DNA of 43,105 nucleotides from Thermoplasmata archaeon (GCA_021827945.1 JAKATW010000045.1:1-43105), one strand, 5' to 3'; shown: positions 1-8,612, counted from the stretch's first letter. Numbers and translations are program-made. The notes: generated from the sequence alone by a model not told the origin.

Positions 1-1
1 T

Positions 2-403
2 CCGATCTCTAGGTTGGGGCTTCATCTCTACAAGGTAGGCCCTGCTGTCTCTCTCCCCAGGTTCAAAGAGAAATTCCGACCACTCTCCCCATACGACAAG
101 ATAAAGGATAACTCAAAGAGGGGGTTACACACGATATTGCTCTTAGATACTGAGCCTCCTCTGGAATTGAAGGATGCACTCGAGGAGCTTCTATGGATGG
201 AATCAGAAAAAAACGAAGGACTGCTCGATAGGAGGAGGGAAGTGGGAATCCTGAGCAGTTTGGGTACTCCAGACGAGAAAATCGTTTATGGTAGGATTGA
301 GACCATGATGGAATGGAAAGGAGGAACGGTTCCCTTCACCATAGTTATTCCTGCAGAGCTTCATTTTCAGGAGAAAGAAGCACTTGATCTATTCCACATC
401 TAG
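2..403 (+). CDS. dphB: Diphthine synthase, C-terminal part (5' end cut by window edge)
   Basis: The reading frame is open from the first bases of the window, so the N-terminal half lies upstream. The visible ~133 residues match the C-terminal half of diphthine synthase (Dph5/DphB), the SAM-dependent methyltransferase that methylates the diphthamide precursor on elongation factor 2. Diagnostic stretches are GLHTILLLD (core strand of the second domain) and the C-terminal VPFTIVIPAELHFQEKEAL, which resembles the family's closing 'hilvvPgkLHflEaeaL'. The start is outside the window, so no internal start codon should be taken as real. A second diphthamide gene (dph2) sits at the other end of the window. 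It is followed after about 75 nt by the proteasome operon. Confidence 0.85.
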   Translation, partial: PISRLGLHLYKVGPAVSLPRFKEKFRPLSPYDKIKDNSKRGLHTILLLDTEPPLELKDALEELLWMESEKNEGLLDRRREVGILSSLGTPDEKIVYGRIETMMEWKGGTVPFTIVIPAELHFQEKEALDLFHI

Positions 404-479
404 ATTAGTTTTTCTCGCTAAATGAATCTCATAAAGATTTATTACTGCGTTGACATATACGGAGAAAGTAGGTGAAATG

Positions 480-1190
480 ATGCAATCAGCACAAATGGCA
501 TATGATAGGGCTATCACAGTGTTCTCACCGGACGGAAGGTTGTTCCAGGTAGAGTATGCAAGAGAAGCCGTCAAGCGAGGGACAACTGCCATTGGTATCG
601 TGTTTGAGGACGGAGCAATCCTCATGGCAGACAAGAGAATCAAGAGTGGTCTAATCGAAGAGAAAAGCATAGAGAAGATATTCACGATCGACGGTCATAT
701 AGGCGCTGCCTCATCTGGCCTTATTGGAGATGCTAGGATATTGATAGACCATGCAAGGTTGCAGGCGCAATCCGAGAAGGTGACTTATGGACAGGACATC
801 ATAATAGAGTCACTGGTTAAGAAAGTCTGCGATCTCCTGCAACAATACACTCAGTACGGAGGAGTGCGACCCTTCGGGGCCTCTCTTTTAATCACTGGCA
901 TTGATGAGACCGGCATAAGCCTTTTTGAGACCGATCCATCTGGTCTTTCAACAGGATTTAAGGCAGACGCCATCGGATACGGAAGGGATGCAGCGGTAGA
1001 GATACTTGAAAAGGAGTACAAGGGCGGGATGCAGCTGAAGGATGCTGCAGAACTCGGCATCAAAGCCCTTAAGGCTGGTTTGGAACAGGGACAGGGACTG
1101 GGAATGGTAAGCGTCGGTGTTATCACAAAGGGTCAGAAGTTCAAGATTCTATCTCTGGAGGAAACCAACAAGCTAATAGGCACCAAGTGA
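480..1190 (+). CDS. psmA: Proteasome subunit alpha
   Basis: This is the alpha subunit of the archaeal 20S proteasome, which forms the outer rings and gates entry to the chamber. The sequence shows the family's start (AYDRAITVFSPDGRLFQVEYA, residues 7 on), the RGTTAIG segment and QQYTQYGGVRPFG. At 236 aa it has the usual length. I place the start at the second ATG of an ATGATG pair: an AGGTGA element ends 4 nt before it, and the protein then begins MQSAQMAYDR, colinear with Thermoplasma PsmA (MQQGQMAYDR). The upstream TTG at 450 would add ten residues without support. The stop is about 8 nt before the preferred SBDS start, which begins a run of exosome genes, the usual archaeal superoperon. 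Confidence 0.97.
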   Translation: MQSAQMAYDRAITVFSPDGRLFQVEYAREAVKRGTTAIGIVFEDGAILMADKRIKSGLIEEKSIEKIFTIDGHIGAASSGLIGDARILIDHARLQAQSEKVTYGQDIIIESLVKKVCDLLQQYTQYGGVRPFGASLLITGIDETGISLFETDPSGLSTGFKADAIGYGRDAAVEILEKEYKGGMQLKDAAELGIKALKAGLEQGQGLGMVSVGVITKGQKFKILSLEETNKLIGTK

Positions 1191-1198
1191 GAAATTTA

Positions 1199-1894
1199 AT
1201 GGTAAAAGTAGAGGACGCTCTCATTGCTAGATATGAATCTAAGGGTCACAGGTTCGAAGTCCTGATAGACCAAAAACTTGTAGATTTGGTAAAATCGGGA
1301 AAGACTGTCAACGTATCAGATTACATGGCAGCAGACATGATTTTCAAGGACAGCAGCAAGGGAGACAGGGCATCCGAGGAGGTTGTCAAGGAAGTATTTG
1401 GAACGGATGATTTCCCCACGGTAGTGATAGAGATAATCAAAAAGGGGCAGGTGCAGCTTACAACCGATCAGAGAAGAAAGATGCTCGAGGAAAAGAGGAG
1501 ACAGATAGTCGAAATAATCTCAAGAGAATCTATGAATCCTCAATCAGGAACTCCCCACCCGCCACAGAGAATAGAGAAGGCGATGGAGGAAGCAAGAGTC
1601 AGGATCGACCCGTTCAAGAGCGCAGAGGAGCAGGTGAACGAGGTTCTGAAGGCGATAAGAATCATTCTTCCAATAAGATTTGAGCATGTGAAAATGGAAA
1701 TAGAGATCCCAGGAACAGAGTACGGAAAGATATATGCAGAACTGACCCGCCTGGGACAAATTATAAAGGAAGACTGGAAGAACAACGGGAGTTACAGTGC
1801 GATACTCGAGATTCCCGCTGGGGTTCAGGATCAACTGTATGATTTCCTGAACAAGAGAACAAAAGGCAATGTGGATATTAAATTAATAAAGTAG
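1199..1894 (+). CDS. Ribosome maturation protein SBDS/Sdo1
   Basis: This is the archaeal Shwachman-Bodian-Diamond syndrome protein, which in eukaryotes releases the anti-association factor eIF6 from new large subunits. The FYSH-like N-terminal domain (about residues 1-90, with IARYESKGHRFEVLID and the SDYMAADMIFKD region), the helical middle (about 100-160, with RRKMLEEKRRQIVEII and the HPPQRIEKAMEEA segment) and the ferredoxin-like C-terminal domain are all present. About 231 aa is normal. ATG 1199 gives MVKVEDALIARYES, which fits archaeal homologues. A GTG at 1187, overlapping the psmA stop, would add four residues. It sits between the proteasome and exosome genes, an arrangement shared by many euryarchaea. 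Confidence 0.95.
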   Translation: MVKVEDALIARYESKGHRFEVLIDQKLVDLVKSGKTVNVSDYMAADMIFKDSSKGDRASEEVVKEVFGTDDFPTVVIEIIKKGQVQLTTDQRRKMLEEKRRQIVEIISRESMNPQSGTPHPPQRIEKAMEEARVRIDPFKSAEEQVNEVLKAIRIILPIRFEHVKMEIEIPGTEYGKIYAELTRLGQIIKEDWKNNGSYSAILEIPAGVQDQLYDFLNKRTKGNVDIKLIK

Positions 1895-1906
1895 AGGTGA
1901 ATGTAT

Positions 1907-2569
1907 TTGGATATAGAGAGGAAGATTGTTTTACCAGGAGAAGAGATAAGTCTAGAAGGAATGAAACAGGGAAACGGGATATATCACGACAATGGCAAGT
2001 ACTATTCTTACCAGATGGGCGTGATACAGACCTACAATAGCTATGCAAACATCATTCCGCTGTCAGGAAAGTACTACCCCGTGAGGAATGACAGGATAAT
2101 CGGGAAGGTTATAGACATAGCCCCATCATTCTGGATAATGGATATAAGGGGGCCTTACCCGGGTTTCCTGCACATAAACGATACGCCGTGGAAGAATCTC
2201 GATCAGGATCTCAACAAGATACTTGGAGTCGGCGATACTGTGTTCCTGAAAGTCAATGAGATTACAGAATCGAGGCAGATTTGGCTCTCTCTTAAGGACG
2301 CAGGTCTGAGGAAGCTAGAGGGTGGTCACATAGTCATGGTCCAGCCAACCAAGGTATCCAGGATAATCGGGAAGGGAGGCTCCATGGTAAATACCATCAA
2401 GGAGATAACCGGAGTGAAGATCCAGCTGGGACAGAACGGAGTCGTGTGGCTCGATGGAACGGCCGACAAGGTCATGGTTGTAAGGAATATTCTGAAATAC
2501 ATTGAGAAGGAAGCACACACATCCGGATTGACAGATAGAGTGAAGAAGATTCTAGAAGAGAGTAGGTGA
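1907..2569 (+). CDS. rrp4: Exosome RNA-binding subunit Rrp4
   Basis: This is the RNA-binding cap subunit of the archaeal exosome, which feeds RNA into the Rrp41/Rrp42 ring. The N-terminal motif ([11 protein letters not shown]) is followed by an S1 domain (about residues 60-135, [17 protein letters not shown]... GFLHIND) and a KH domain (about 140-205, with [17 protein letters not shown] as the GxxG loop). A GAGGTGA element ends at 1900, directly against ATG 1901 but 6 nt before TTG 1907. Since neighbouring genes use 4-6 nt spacing, TTG 1907 is the better start; ATG 1901 would add two residues. The gene follows SBDS by about 10 nt and its end overlaps or abuts rrp41. Confidence 0.95.
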   Translation: MDIERKIVLPGEEISLEGMKQGNGIYHDNGKYYSYQMGVIQTYNSYANIIPLSGKYYPVRNDRIIGKVIDIAPSFWIMDIRGPYPGFLHINDTPWKNLDQDLNKILGVGDTVFLKVNEITESRQIWLSLKDAGLRKLEGGHIVMVQPTKVSRIIGKGGSMVNTIKEITGVKIQLGQNGVVWLDGTADKVMVVRNILKYIEKEAHTSGLTDRVKKILEESR

Positions 2570-2574
2570 TAGAG

Positions 2575-3327
2575 TTGGGAACTCAAAGCGATATAAAACT
2601 GATAAATGAAGAAGGTTTGAGGATAGACGGAAGGAAATTCAACGAACTGAGGCCGATCAAGATTGAGGTAGGGGTTTTGAATAGGGCAGACGGCTCAGCA
2701 TACATCGAGTGGGGCGGAAACAAGGTTCTGGTTGCTGTATACGGGCCGAGGGAAGCATTCCCCAAGCACACACAAAATCCCTCGAGGGCAATCATAAACG
2801 CAAGGTACAATATGGCAGCATTCTCGGTAGATGATAGAAAGAGACCGGGACCAGACAGAAGGGCGGTTGAGATAAGCAAGGTCATAGGAGAAGCCCTTGA
2901 GTGTGCTGTTTTCACGGAACAATTCCCCAGAACGAGCATTGATGTTTACATAGAAGTTCTGCAGGCCGATGCAGGTACGAGAGTTGCTGGACTAACTGCG
3001 GCCTCGGTAGCACTGGTTGATGCAGGTATCCCGATGAGGGACATGGTGGTTGGGTGCGCTGCGGGCAAGGTAGATGGCAAGGTAGTCCTAGACCTTAACA
3101 AGGAAGAGGACAATTTTGGCCAGGCGGACTTGCCGATGGCAATAATACCGAGAACACAAGAGATAGTCCTTCTGCAAATGGATGGAAACATGACGAGAGA
3201 GGAACTCGAAGAGGCGGTGGAGCTTTCAAAGAAGGCTACAATGTACATTTCGGATCTTCAGAAGGAGGCACTCCTGGCCAAGTACAAGAGTCAGGAACAA
3301 GAGAAGGAAGGTGAGCACGGTGAGTAA
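2575..3327 (+). CDS. rrp41: Exosome catalytic subunit Rrp41 (3'-5' phosphorolytic RNase)
   Basis: This is the active RNase PH-like subunit of the archaeal exosome, which degrades or tails RNA 3' ends using phosphate. The sequence shows [19 protein letters not shown] at the N-terminus, the [15 protein letters not shown] loop, the phosphate-binding [11 protein letters not shown], and the acidic catalytic region [15 protein letters not shown] with its Asp residues. About 250 aa is typical. Two starts are possible: GTG 2566, overlapping the rrp4 stop, or TTG 2575. An AGGTGA ends at 2569, 5 nt before TTG 2575, so I prefer TTG. The 3' end overlaps the rrp42 start, suggesting translational coupling of the two ring subunits. 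Confidence 0.97.
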   Translation: MGTQSDIKLINEEGLRIDGRKFNELRPIKIEVGVLNRADGSAYIEWGGNKVLVAVYGPREAFPKHTQNPSRAIINARYNMAAFSVDDRKRPGPDRRAVEISKVIGEALECAVFTEQFPRTSIDVYIEVLQADAGTRVAGLTAASVALVDAGIPMRDMVVGCAAGKVDGKVVLDLNKEEDNFGQADLPMAIIPRTQEIVLLQMDGNMTREELEEAVELSKKATMYISDLQKEALLAKYKSQEQEKEGEHGE

Positions 3328-4105
3328 GAGCGCCGATGAAATAGTCTACGGGCTGAAGAGAGAGTATCTAGCTAAGATCTGCGCTGAAGGCAGCAGGATA
3401 GATGGAAGGAAGTTTGACGAGACGAGAGAAGCGATAGTCAATACAAACTTCGTTCCGAGAGCAGAGGGCTCTGCCGAAGTCAGACTGGGAAACACAAGAG
3501 TACTCGTTGGAATCAAGATAGAACAGGGAGAACCGTTTCCGGATACACCGAACAGTGGTATTCTAACCACGAATGCAGAACTTCTCCCGATGGCATCGCC
3601 AACGTTTGAATCAGGTCCTCCGAGTGAGGATGCTATTGAACTGGCAAGAGTTGTGGACAGAGGGATCCGGGAGTCTAAGATGATCGACCTAGAAAAGCTG
3701 GTCATAAAGGAAGGGGAGAAGGTGTGGGTCGTCTTCATCGATATGCACATACTCGACTACGATGGTAACCTGATAGATGCCTGCTCGCTAGCGGCAGTGG
3801 CAGCACTCCTAGAGGCAAAGGTTCCCGCATCAAAGATCGGATCGGAGGATTTCCCTCTTCCAATCAACCATGTACCCATCACGGTAACCTTCGCAAAGAT
3901 AGGTTCTACGATGGTGGCGGACCCCAACCTCGAGGAAGAAGAGGTTGAATCTGCAAGATTGTCCGTAGCGACCAACGAAAATGGGGCCGTAGTAGCGATG
4001 CAGAAGGGACTGGGAGGAAGTATCACCAGGGAAGATCTTTTTTCCGCCGTCGATACATCAATAAAAGTGGGAAAGGATATTAGGAAGAGAGTACTGGGGA
4101 GGTGA
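3320..4105 (+). CDS. rrp42: Exosome subunit Rrp42 (non-catalytic ring subunit)
   Basis: This is the RNase PH-fold partner of Rrp41 in the archaeal exosome hexamer; in the family it contributes to RNA binding but is not itself catalytic. The sequence has [11 protein letters not shown] near residue 30, [13 protein letters not shown], and the [15 protein letters not shown] region where Rrp41 has its phosphate site. The DLN..ED catalytic cluster of Rrp41 is absent. A GGTGA at 3310-3314 lies 5 nt before GTG 3320, which decides the start over GTG 3311. The last codons of rrp41 overlap this start by 8 nt. At 261 aa it has family length. Confidence 0.96.
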   Translation: MSKSADEIVYGLKREYLAKICAEGSRIDGRKFDETREAIVNTNFVPRAEGSAEVRLGNTRVLVGIKIEQGEPFPDTPNSGILTTNAELLPMASPTFESGPPSEDAIELARVVDRGIRESKMIDLEKLVIKEGEKVWVVFIDMHILDYDGNLIDACSLAAVAALLEAKVPASKIGSEDFPLPINHVPITVTFAKIGSTMVADPNLEEEEVESARLSVATNENGAVVAMQKGLGGSITREDLFSAVDTSIKVGKDIRKRVLGR

Positions 4106-4109
4106 ATCC

Positions 4110-4367
4110 ATGACTAAGAGGACAAGGAAGGTAGGAAGCTCTGGCAGATTCGGTGCCAGATATGGCTCTACTGTCAAGAAGAGGTGGCTAGAGATGGAAA
4201 ATCTCAGAAAAACCACCTACATCTGCCCAAGGTGTCATCATGTTTCGGTAAAGAGAAAACACCCGGGCATATGGGAGTGCAGGAAGTGCGGTCTGGAGTA
4301 CGTTGGAGATGCCTATTCTCCTGAGCTAAACACCGAGTTCAAAAAGGTGGACCTGGAAAATGTTTAA
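4110..4367 (+). CDS. rpl37ae: Large subunit ribosomal protein L37Ae (eL43)
   Basis: This is a zinc-ribbon protein of the 50S subunit. The basic N-terminus (TKRTRKVGSSGRFGARYGS) and the ribbon C-P-R-C ... C-R-K-C with 14 residues between the pairs are the signature of eL43. At 85 aa it has family length. GGTGA at 4101-4105 lies 4 nt before the ATG. The 3' end overlaps the rpoP start by 8 nt. Its position after rrp42 is conserved in many archaeal genomes. Confidence 0.96.
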   Translation: MTKRTRKVGSSGRFGARYGSTVKKRWLEMENLRKTTYICPRCHHVSVKRKHPGIWECRKCGLEYVGDAYSPELNTEFKKVDLENV

Positions 4368-4491
4368 GTGCATAAGATGTGGAAGGGAGCTCAAGGACGA
4401 GGGCGATACTACACAGTTCGAATGTGAGTGCGGATCAAAGGTATTTGTCAGAATTCCCGGGAACGTTGTAAAAACAGTAGAAGTAAAGTAG
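4360..4491 (+). CDS. rpoP: RNA polymerase subunit P (Rpo12/RpoP)
   Basis: This 43-codon gene encodes the small zinc-binding RNA polymerase subunit equivalent to eukaryotic RPB12. It starts MFKCIRCGREL, carries a second cysteine pair in FECECGSKVFVR, and ends with the basic R-x-P-x-x-V-K-x-V pattern typical of Rpo12. Its position between rpl37Ae and pus10 fits the common archaeal order. It overlaps the rpl37Ae 3' end by 8 nt, and the next gene starts immediately after its stop. One oddity is that the second pair reads C-x-C (C22, C24) rather than the usual C-x-x-C, so the metal site may be compacted. Confidence 0.9.
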   Translation: MFKCIRCGRELKDEGDTTQFECECGSKVFVRIPGNVVKTVEVK

Positions 4492-5562
4492 ATGTTCCTT
4501 TGCACCAGATGCAAGGAAAGGCTTTCCTATAGTGACAGTTCATCGATAGGGGACAAAGGAGTCTGTGACCTCTGCGGAAACGTTCTGGAGCGAATAGATG
4601 ACTATTTTGAAATGTTCTCAGAGGAGGCCAGACATTACGATTTCTCCACGTTCTTGATAGGCTTAAGAACACCCAGGGAAAACCTTCTACGGGAAAAGGA
4701 AATAATCGAAAAGTCAGGCAGAAACGTTAAGAGCTACAAGGAGGAATTTCAGGTGGCACTAGGCTCTAAGATTGAGAGAGAACTGCACTACAGAGCAGAA
4801 TTTGCTAAACCTGAACTTACGTTCATCGTCAATCAGGAAAACATGGACTATTCCCTGTGGATAAAACCACTCTTTCTCAGGGGGAGGTATGTCAAGAAGA
4901 GAAGGGGTATTCCACAATCTCCATGGATAAAGCCAGGGAAGGGGAAGGAGATGGAAAGGTCCATTTCAGAATATATAGGGCAACCAATCTGCGATGCACT
5001 TGATGGCAGAGACTATAACTTTTTTGCGTCCGGCAGGGAGGATGTAGATGCCCTAATGCTCGGAACCGGCAGACCATTTTATGTCGAAGTCAAGAATCCT
5101 AAGAAGCGAAGCGTAGATATCACGAAAGTTTCTGAAGAAGTACAAAGGAAATCAGGTGATGGAGTAGAAGTTTTAGAATTATCACCCGCTGATTCCGTTG
5201 AGATAGATCATATGAAAAACCTTAGGTTAGACAAGGTCTACGAGGTAGGTATAACGATCGAAGGCAAAGACATCGGTGATATCGAAGAGGTGTTAAAGAA
5301 TCATACAGATTTCAAGATAAGTCAGAAGACTCCCTTGCGAGTACTGAACATCCGTAAGGATAAAGTCAGGGACAGAACGATCAGGTCGATAGATGTCAAA
5401 AGTACCAGCGGTAAACAGCTGATCCTGCTTATAAAAGCAGAAGCGGGTACATATATAAAAGAATTCATCACCGGTGACAATGGCCGCACCGTTCCAAATC
5501 TCAAGGATGAGTTGGACGTAAACGTTAAAATAGATTATCTTAATGTGCTCGAAGTCAAATAG
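4492..5562 (+). CDS. pus10: tRNA pseudouridine synthase Pus10
   Basis: Pus10 makes pseudouridine 54 (and 55 in archaea) in the T-loop of tRNAs. The N-terminal zinc-binding module has C4, C7, C25 and C28. It is followed by a THUMP-like region and a C-terminal catalytic domain containing FASGREDVDALMLGTGRPF, the family's 'GREDVD' box, with Asp 184 and Asp 186 (the catalytic Asp is among these). KAEAGTYIKEFITGDNGRT near residue 320 is the conserved C-terminal block. The ATG follows the rpoP stop with no gap, implying co-translation. At 356 aa it is slightly short for archaeal Pus10 but no block is missing. Confidence 0.94.
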   Translation: MFLCTRCKERLSYSDSSSIGDKGVCDLCGNVLERIDDYFEMFSEEARHYDFSTFLIGLRTPRENLLREKEIIEKSGRNVKSYKEEFQVALGSKIERELHYRAEFAKPELTFIVNQENMDYSLWIKPLFLRGRYVKKRRGIPQSPWIKPGKGKEMERSISEYIGQPICDALDGRDYNFFASGREDVDALMLGTGRPFYVEVKNPKKRSVDITKVSEEVQRKSGDGVEVLELSPADSVEIDHMKNLRLDKVYEVGITIEGKDIGDIEEVLKNHTDFKISQKTPLRVLNIRKDKVRDRTIRSIDVKSTSGKQLILLIKAEAGTYIKEFITGDNGRTVPNLKDELDVNVKIDYLNVLEVK

Positions 5563-5573
5563 GAGATGGTAAA

Positions 5574-5864
5574 ATGGGAAAAATGTCTCACGGTCCCAGA
5601 TCTAAGACTAGATACAAGATGAAGAAGAAGTTACATGAGAAGGGACCCATTACAGTTAATCGTATAGTTAAGACGTTTGGGGTAGGAGACATTGTCGCTA
5701 TAGATATTGAACCATCTTTTCACAATGGTATGCCTTTCAAGAGATTCCAAGGTATGACAGGAGTAGTAGAAGGACAAAGGGGAGATGCATATCTGGTCAA
5801 GATAAGTGATCAGGGGAAACCGAAGACTGTAGTGGCTTATCCTATCCATCTTAAGAGGGCGTGA
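5574..5864 (+). CDS. rpl21e: Large subunit ribosomal protein L21e (eL21)
   Basis: The protein shows the eL21 N-terminus (SHGPRSKTRYKMKKKLHEKG), the VGDIVAIDIEPSFHNGMPFKRFQG core and the closing VVAYPIHLKR. At 96 aa it has the archaeal length. The ATG at 5574 fits; a second ATG three codons later (MSHGPRS) is also possible. It opens the conserved euryarchaeal run rpl21e-rpoF-DUF655-ksgA. Confidence 0.96.
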   Translation: MGKMSHGPRSKTRYKMKKKLHEKGPITVNRIVKTFGVGDIVAIDIEPSFHNGMPFKRFQGMTGVVEGQRGDAYLVKISDQGKPKTVVAYPIHLKRA

Positions 5865-5873
5865 AAAAGGGGA

Positions 5874-6188
5874 ATGAAGATCAACTATATCCCGCTGGCT
5901 AAGGCAAAGGAACTTCTCAACAATGCTTCAAAGGAAAGGGAGCTGAACGACGTTCAGGGGGCCGCACTCAAGCATGTGGGAAAGTTCTCGAAGGTATCTG
6001 CAGAAAGGGCTGCAAAGCTTCAAAGTGAACTCGTTTCTCTAGGGCTGGAAGATATGCTTGCAGTAAAGGTCATAGACATAATGCCAGCGAACCTGGACGA
6101 ACTCAGAACAGTTCTTTACCCACATATTCAGAATCTGGACCAGGACCTAGGTAACAAGATTATCGAAAATCTTCACAAGAGCAGGTGA
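5874..6188 (+). CDS. rpoF: RNA polymerase subunit F (Rpo4/RpoF)
   Basis: This is the archaeal Rpb4 homologue, which pairs with Rpo7 to form the RNA polymerase stalk. The all-helical sequence has IPLAKAKELLNNASKERELNDVQGAALKHVGKFSK at the N-terminus and the HRDC-like core with IDIMPANLDELRTVLY. At 104 aa it has family length. A GGGG-containing element precedes ATG 5874, 9 nt after rpl21e. The last bases overlap the DUF655 start. Confidence 0.93.
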   Translation: MKINYIPLAKAKELLNNASKERELNDVQGAALKHVGKFSKVSAERAAKLQSELVSLGLEDMLAVKVIDIMPANLDELRTVLYPHIQNLDQDLGNKIIENLHKSR

Positions 6189-6742
6189 TTTCTCTGGAAG
6201 AGTTTGCGTATGTCCTTGACATTCTACCACAGGGAAGGATGGAGGAAAAGGCATTCAAGAGGGTGCCGCTATCTCTCGCAATTGGAGAAGAGGAATTGAA
6301 GCTTTTCGAACTTATACCAAAGCAGGGCGTCGTAATGATGATCGGGGATAGGGTATACATAGGAAAGGATATAGAAAAGAGGGACAAGATAGGAAGCGTA
6401 AGGAGAAGGATCTCATTCGAGGAACTCACCCCAGGTGCACAGAATGAGATGGAATTCGTACTGAGGCAAATTGTGGAGAATAATGAGCCAAGGTTCGTGA
6501 ATTTCTTTAATGTTGCGCAGCCGGTTACAGCCAGACTTCACCAGCTCGATCTCCTCTACGGCGTTGGAAGAAACCTAATGTGGGAGATTCTAGATGAACG
6601 CAAGAAGGGACCATTCAAAAATTTTCAAGATTTGAAGTCGAGAGTTAAGGGACTTAGGGATCCAGAAAAGATGATCACAGAGCGCATCATCAGGGAACTA
6701 AAGAACAAGGAAGAAAGGCACAGGTTGTTCGTTTCCGGATAA
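6185..6742 (+). CDS. DUF655 family protein, probable RNA-binding
   Basis: This is an archaeal conserved protein of unknown biochemical role that almost always sits between rpoF and ksgA, suggesting work in transcription, translation or ribosome assembly. The visible family blocks are YVLDILPQGRMEE, VVMMIGDRVYIGK, RRISFEELTPGAQNEM, NVAQPVTARLHQLDLLYGVGRNLMWEI (a helix-hairpin-helix-like element) and FQDLKSRVKGL. The first codon is GTG 6185, which overlaps the rpoF stop. The GGTGA motif actually covers this GTG, and no standard start lies at normal spacing after it, so re-initiation is more likely than direct SD use. Confidence 0.9.
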   Translation: MISLEEFAYVLDILPQGRMEEKAFKRVPLSLAIGEEELKLFELIPKQGVVMMIGDRVYIGKDIEKRDKIGSVRRRISFEELTPGAQNEMEFVLRQIVENNEPRFVNFFNVAQPVTARLHQLDLLYGVGRNLMWEILDERKKGPFKNFQDLKSRVKGLRDPEKMITERIIRELKNKEERHRLFVSG

Positions 6743-6745
6743 GCA

Positions 6746-7441
6746 ATGCGTGGAAACAAGAAAGCAGGTATAAACTTCCTAAACGACCCAAAGGTCGCGG
6801 AGAGAATCGCATCTTCTGTAGAATTCAACGATAGAGATGTCTTGGAGGTTGGCGCAGGTCTTGGCCAACTGACAAGATTTATAAAGAATTTCAGGACGCT
6901 GACACTCATAGAAAGAGAGACCAGTTTCGCTGAGCGGTTGAAGGTTTCTTTTCCAGAAGCAAAGGTGATCAACGCCGATGCCCTTGAGTTTGACTGGCCT
7001 GAGTTCCAGGTCTTTGTGTCTAACATGCCCTATTCTATCTCTTCACCCCTACTTGAGAAGCTCTGGAACAGCAATTTTATTGAGGGTGTCGTCACAATTC
7101 AGAAAGAGGTAGCAGAGCGTATTACTGCCGTTCCGCGGTCAAAAGACTATTCGCGTCTATCAATAATGATGCAGATGAAGTTCAATGTTGTTAGGAAATT
7201 CGACATTCCGCCATCCAAGTTCACACCGGCCCCAAAAGTTTACAGCACAGTATTGAAACTGGAGAAGAGGGACGTGGAGATCCCCAAGGGGTTTGACGAT
7301 TTTTTGAAACTGATATTCTCGCAAAGGAGAAAGAAACTGAGGAATGTTGTAAACCCGAGCAGGTTCAGCGAGATGAGACCTGAGGAACTCTCTAGGGATG
7401 ACCTCTTAGATATATTTGAGGAAGTCAGCGCGAGGCAATGA
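6746..7441 (+). CDS. ksgA: rRNA adenine dimethyltransferase RsmA/KsgA
   Basis: This SAM-dependent enzyme dimethylates two adjacent adenines in helix 45 of 16S rRNA. Motif I is VLEVGAGLGQLT, the acidic SAM contact is LIERE, the motif after it is INADALEFDWP, and the catalytic motif IV is SNMPYSIS (NMPY in place of the more common NLPY). The C-terminal domain keeps FSQRRKKLRNVV. At 231 aa it is somewhat shorter than many archaeal homologues, through a trimmed N-terminus and C-terminal domain. It follows DUF655 by 3 nt and overlaps the convergent GTPase gene by 17 nt. Confidence 0.94.
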   Translation: MRGNKKAGINFLNDPKVAERIASSVEFNDRDVLEVGAGLGQLTRFIKNFRTLTLIERETSFAERLKVSFPEAKVINADALEFDWPEFQVFVSNMPYSISSPLLEKLWNSNFIEGVVTIQKEVAERITAVPRSKDYSRLSIMMQMKFNVVRKFDIPPSKFTPAPKVYSTVLKLEKRDVEIPKGFDDFLKLIFSQRRKKLRNVVNPSRFSEMRPEELSRDDLLDIFEEVSARQ

Positions 7442-8612
7442 TCTTTATGACGTCGCCGTCCTCTAATACGTAGTCCCTGCCGAGTGCTCTCTTTGTTCTA
7501 CCGTTGATCGCCCTGATGAATCTATCTCCCAGGTCAGAGTGTACTTTGTACGCAAGGTCTATTGCCGTTGAACCACGTCTCAGGAGAATTGCATCTGGCA
7601 GTATATTCCCGTTCTTGTCCGTCCAGTGATTCTCATCTTCCACGGGATATACGACGATCATCCCGAGTACCTTGTAGACAAGGTCCTCTATTGCCTCTTG
7701 TGTCCTTGTCCCCCCGTTGCAGTCCATGAATTCTCTAACTCTATTGAGAGCGTTCTTCTGGGCATTGTTCAGTTTGGTCTCGTCGATGATTTTGAATGTT
7801 GTATCGCCTGGAAAATAATCGATCAGACTGGCTTTTGCTGCCTTCCTTAGTACAAGCTCAAAATCACCCGAGGCCACATGAGCGTTCCTTTCACGAAGTT
7901 TCGAGGCTTCAGACTGATCTATCTTATCCGCTTTAGAAGCTACGATTATTCTAGGCTTAGAAGTCCTTATGATTTCTTCTGCCAGTCTGATAGTCACCTG
8001 GTCATCCCAGTTCTTGAGATTGCTTGGAATGCCAGCATTCTTGACCGCAGAAGAAACATCTTTGGGATCTATTCCGAGTCCTGAGATTTTCTCATAGATT
8101 ATGGAGTCTAGCTTTCCCCCTTCACTTTCCAACTTTCTAAGGTTCCTCACAAGCCCATCTGATATGATATTGGCCAGCCACAGTACGATCTCGTTGTGGA
8201 CAAATTCAGCATCCTCCAAGGGGTCAAATTTGCCCCTTCCTATATTGTTGCCATTCTGATCCAGCGATCCGGTGGAATCAACGACCTGTATGAATCCATC
8301 TGCTCGTCTGAGATCGTCAAGGAATTTATTTCCTAGTCCTTTTCCCTCGTGGGCTCCAGGTACCAACCCTGCGACGTCTATCAGTTCGACCGGTACAAGT
8401 CTTGTTCCATTGACACACTTCCCGAAATTTGGCTTGCATTTTTTCCCAAGCTCGGTCTCCGGGCATTTCGCTCTTATGTAAGTGACCCCCTTGTTTGATT
8501 CGATCGTGGTGAATGGATAGTCTGCTATCTCTACTGGATTCTCTGTGAGAGCTGAGAAGAATGTGCTCTTTCCCACGTTTGGCTTTCCTATGATTCCAAT
8601 GAGAATACTCAT
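7425..8612 (-). CDS. YchF/Obg-related GTP-binding protein with TGS domain
   Basis: This is an archaeal P-loop NTPase of the Obg/YchF group, thought to act with ribosomes. Motifs from the N-terminus are IGKPNVGKST (G1, residues 8-17), DYPFTT (G2), ELIDVAGLVPGAHEGKG (G3) and VASKADK (G4, with S in place of N of NKxD). A C-terminal TGS domain covers about residues 310-395 (GSTAIDLAYKVHSDLGDRFIRAI ... GDVIKI). A Cys-bearing insert (KCPETELGKKCKPNFGKC) after G2 is typical of archaeal members. At 395 aa it has usual length. Its start overlaps the UPF0179 stop by 4 nt, so the two are co-transcribed on the minus strand. Confidence 0.92.
   Translation of the reverse strand: MSILIGIIGKPNVGKSTFFSALTENPVEIADYPFTTIESNKGVTYIRAKCPETELGKKCKPNFGKCVNGTRLVPVELIDVAGLVPGAHEGKGLGNKFLDDLRRADGFIQVVDSTGSLDQNGNNIGRGKFDPLEDAEFVHNEIVLWLANIISDGLVRNLRKLESEGGKLDSIIYEKISGLGIDPKDVSSAVKNAGIPSNLKNWDDQVTIRLAEEIIRTSKPRIIVASKADKIDQSEASKLRERNAHVASGDFELVLRKAAKASLIDYFPGDTTFKIIDETKLNNAQKNALNRVREFMDCNGGTRTQEAIEDLVYKVLGMIVVYPVEDENHWTDKNGNILPDAILLRRGSTAIDLAYKVHSDLGDRFIRAINGRTKRALGRDYVLEDGDVIKIIASR

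Noticed and set aside
7425-7441. Overlap of ksgA and the GTPase gene as a sign of misannotation
   Set aside because: Both C-termini are well supported by family motifs, so this is a true short convergent overlap.
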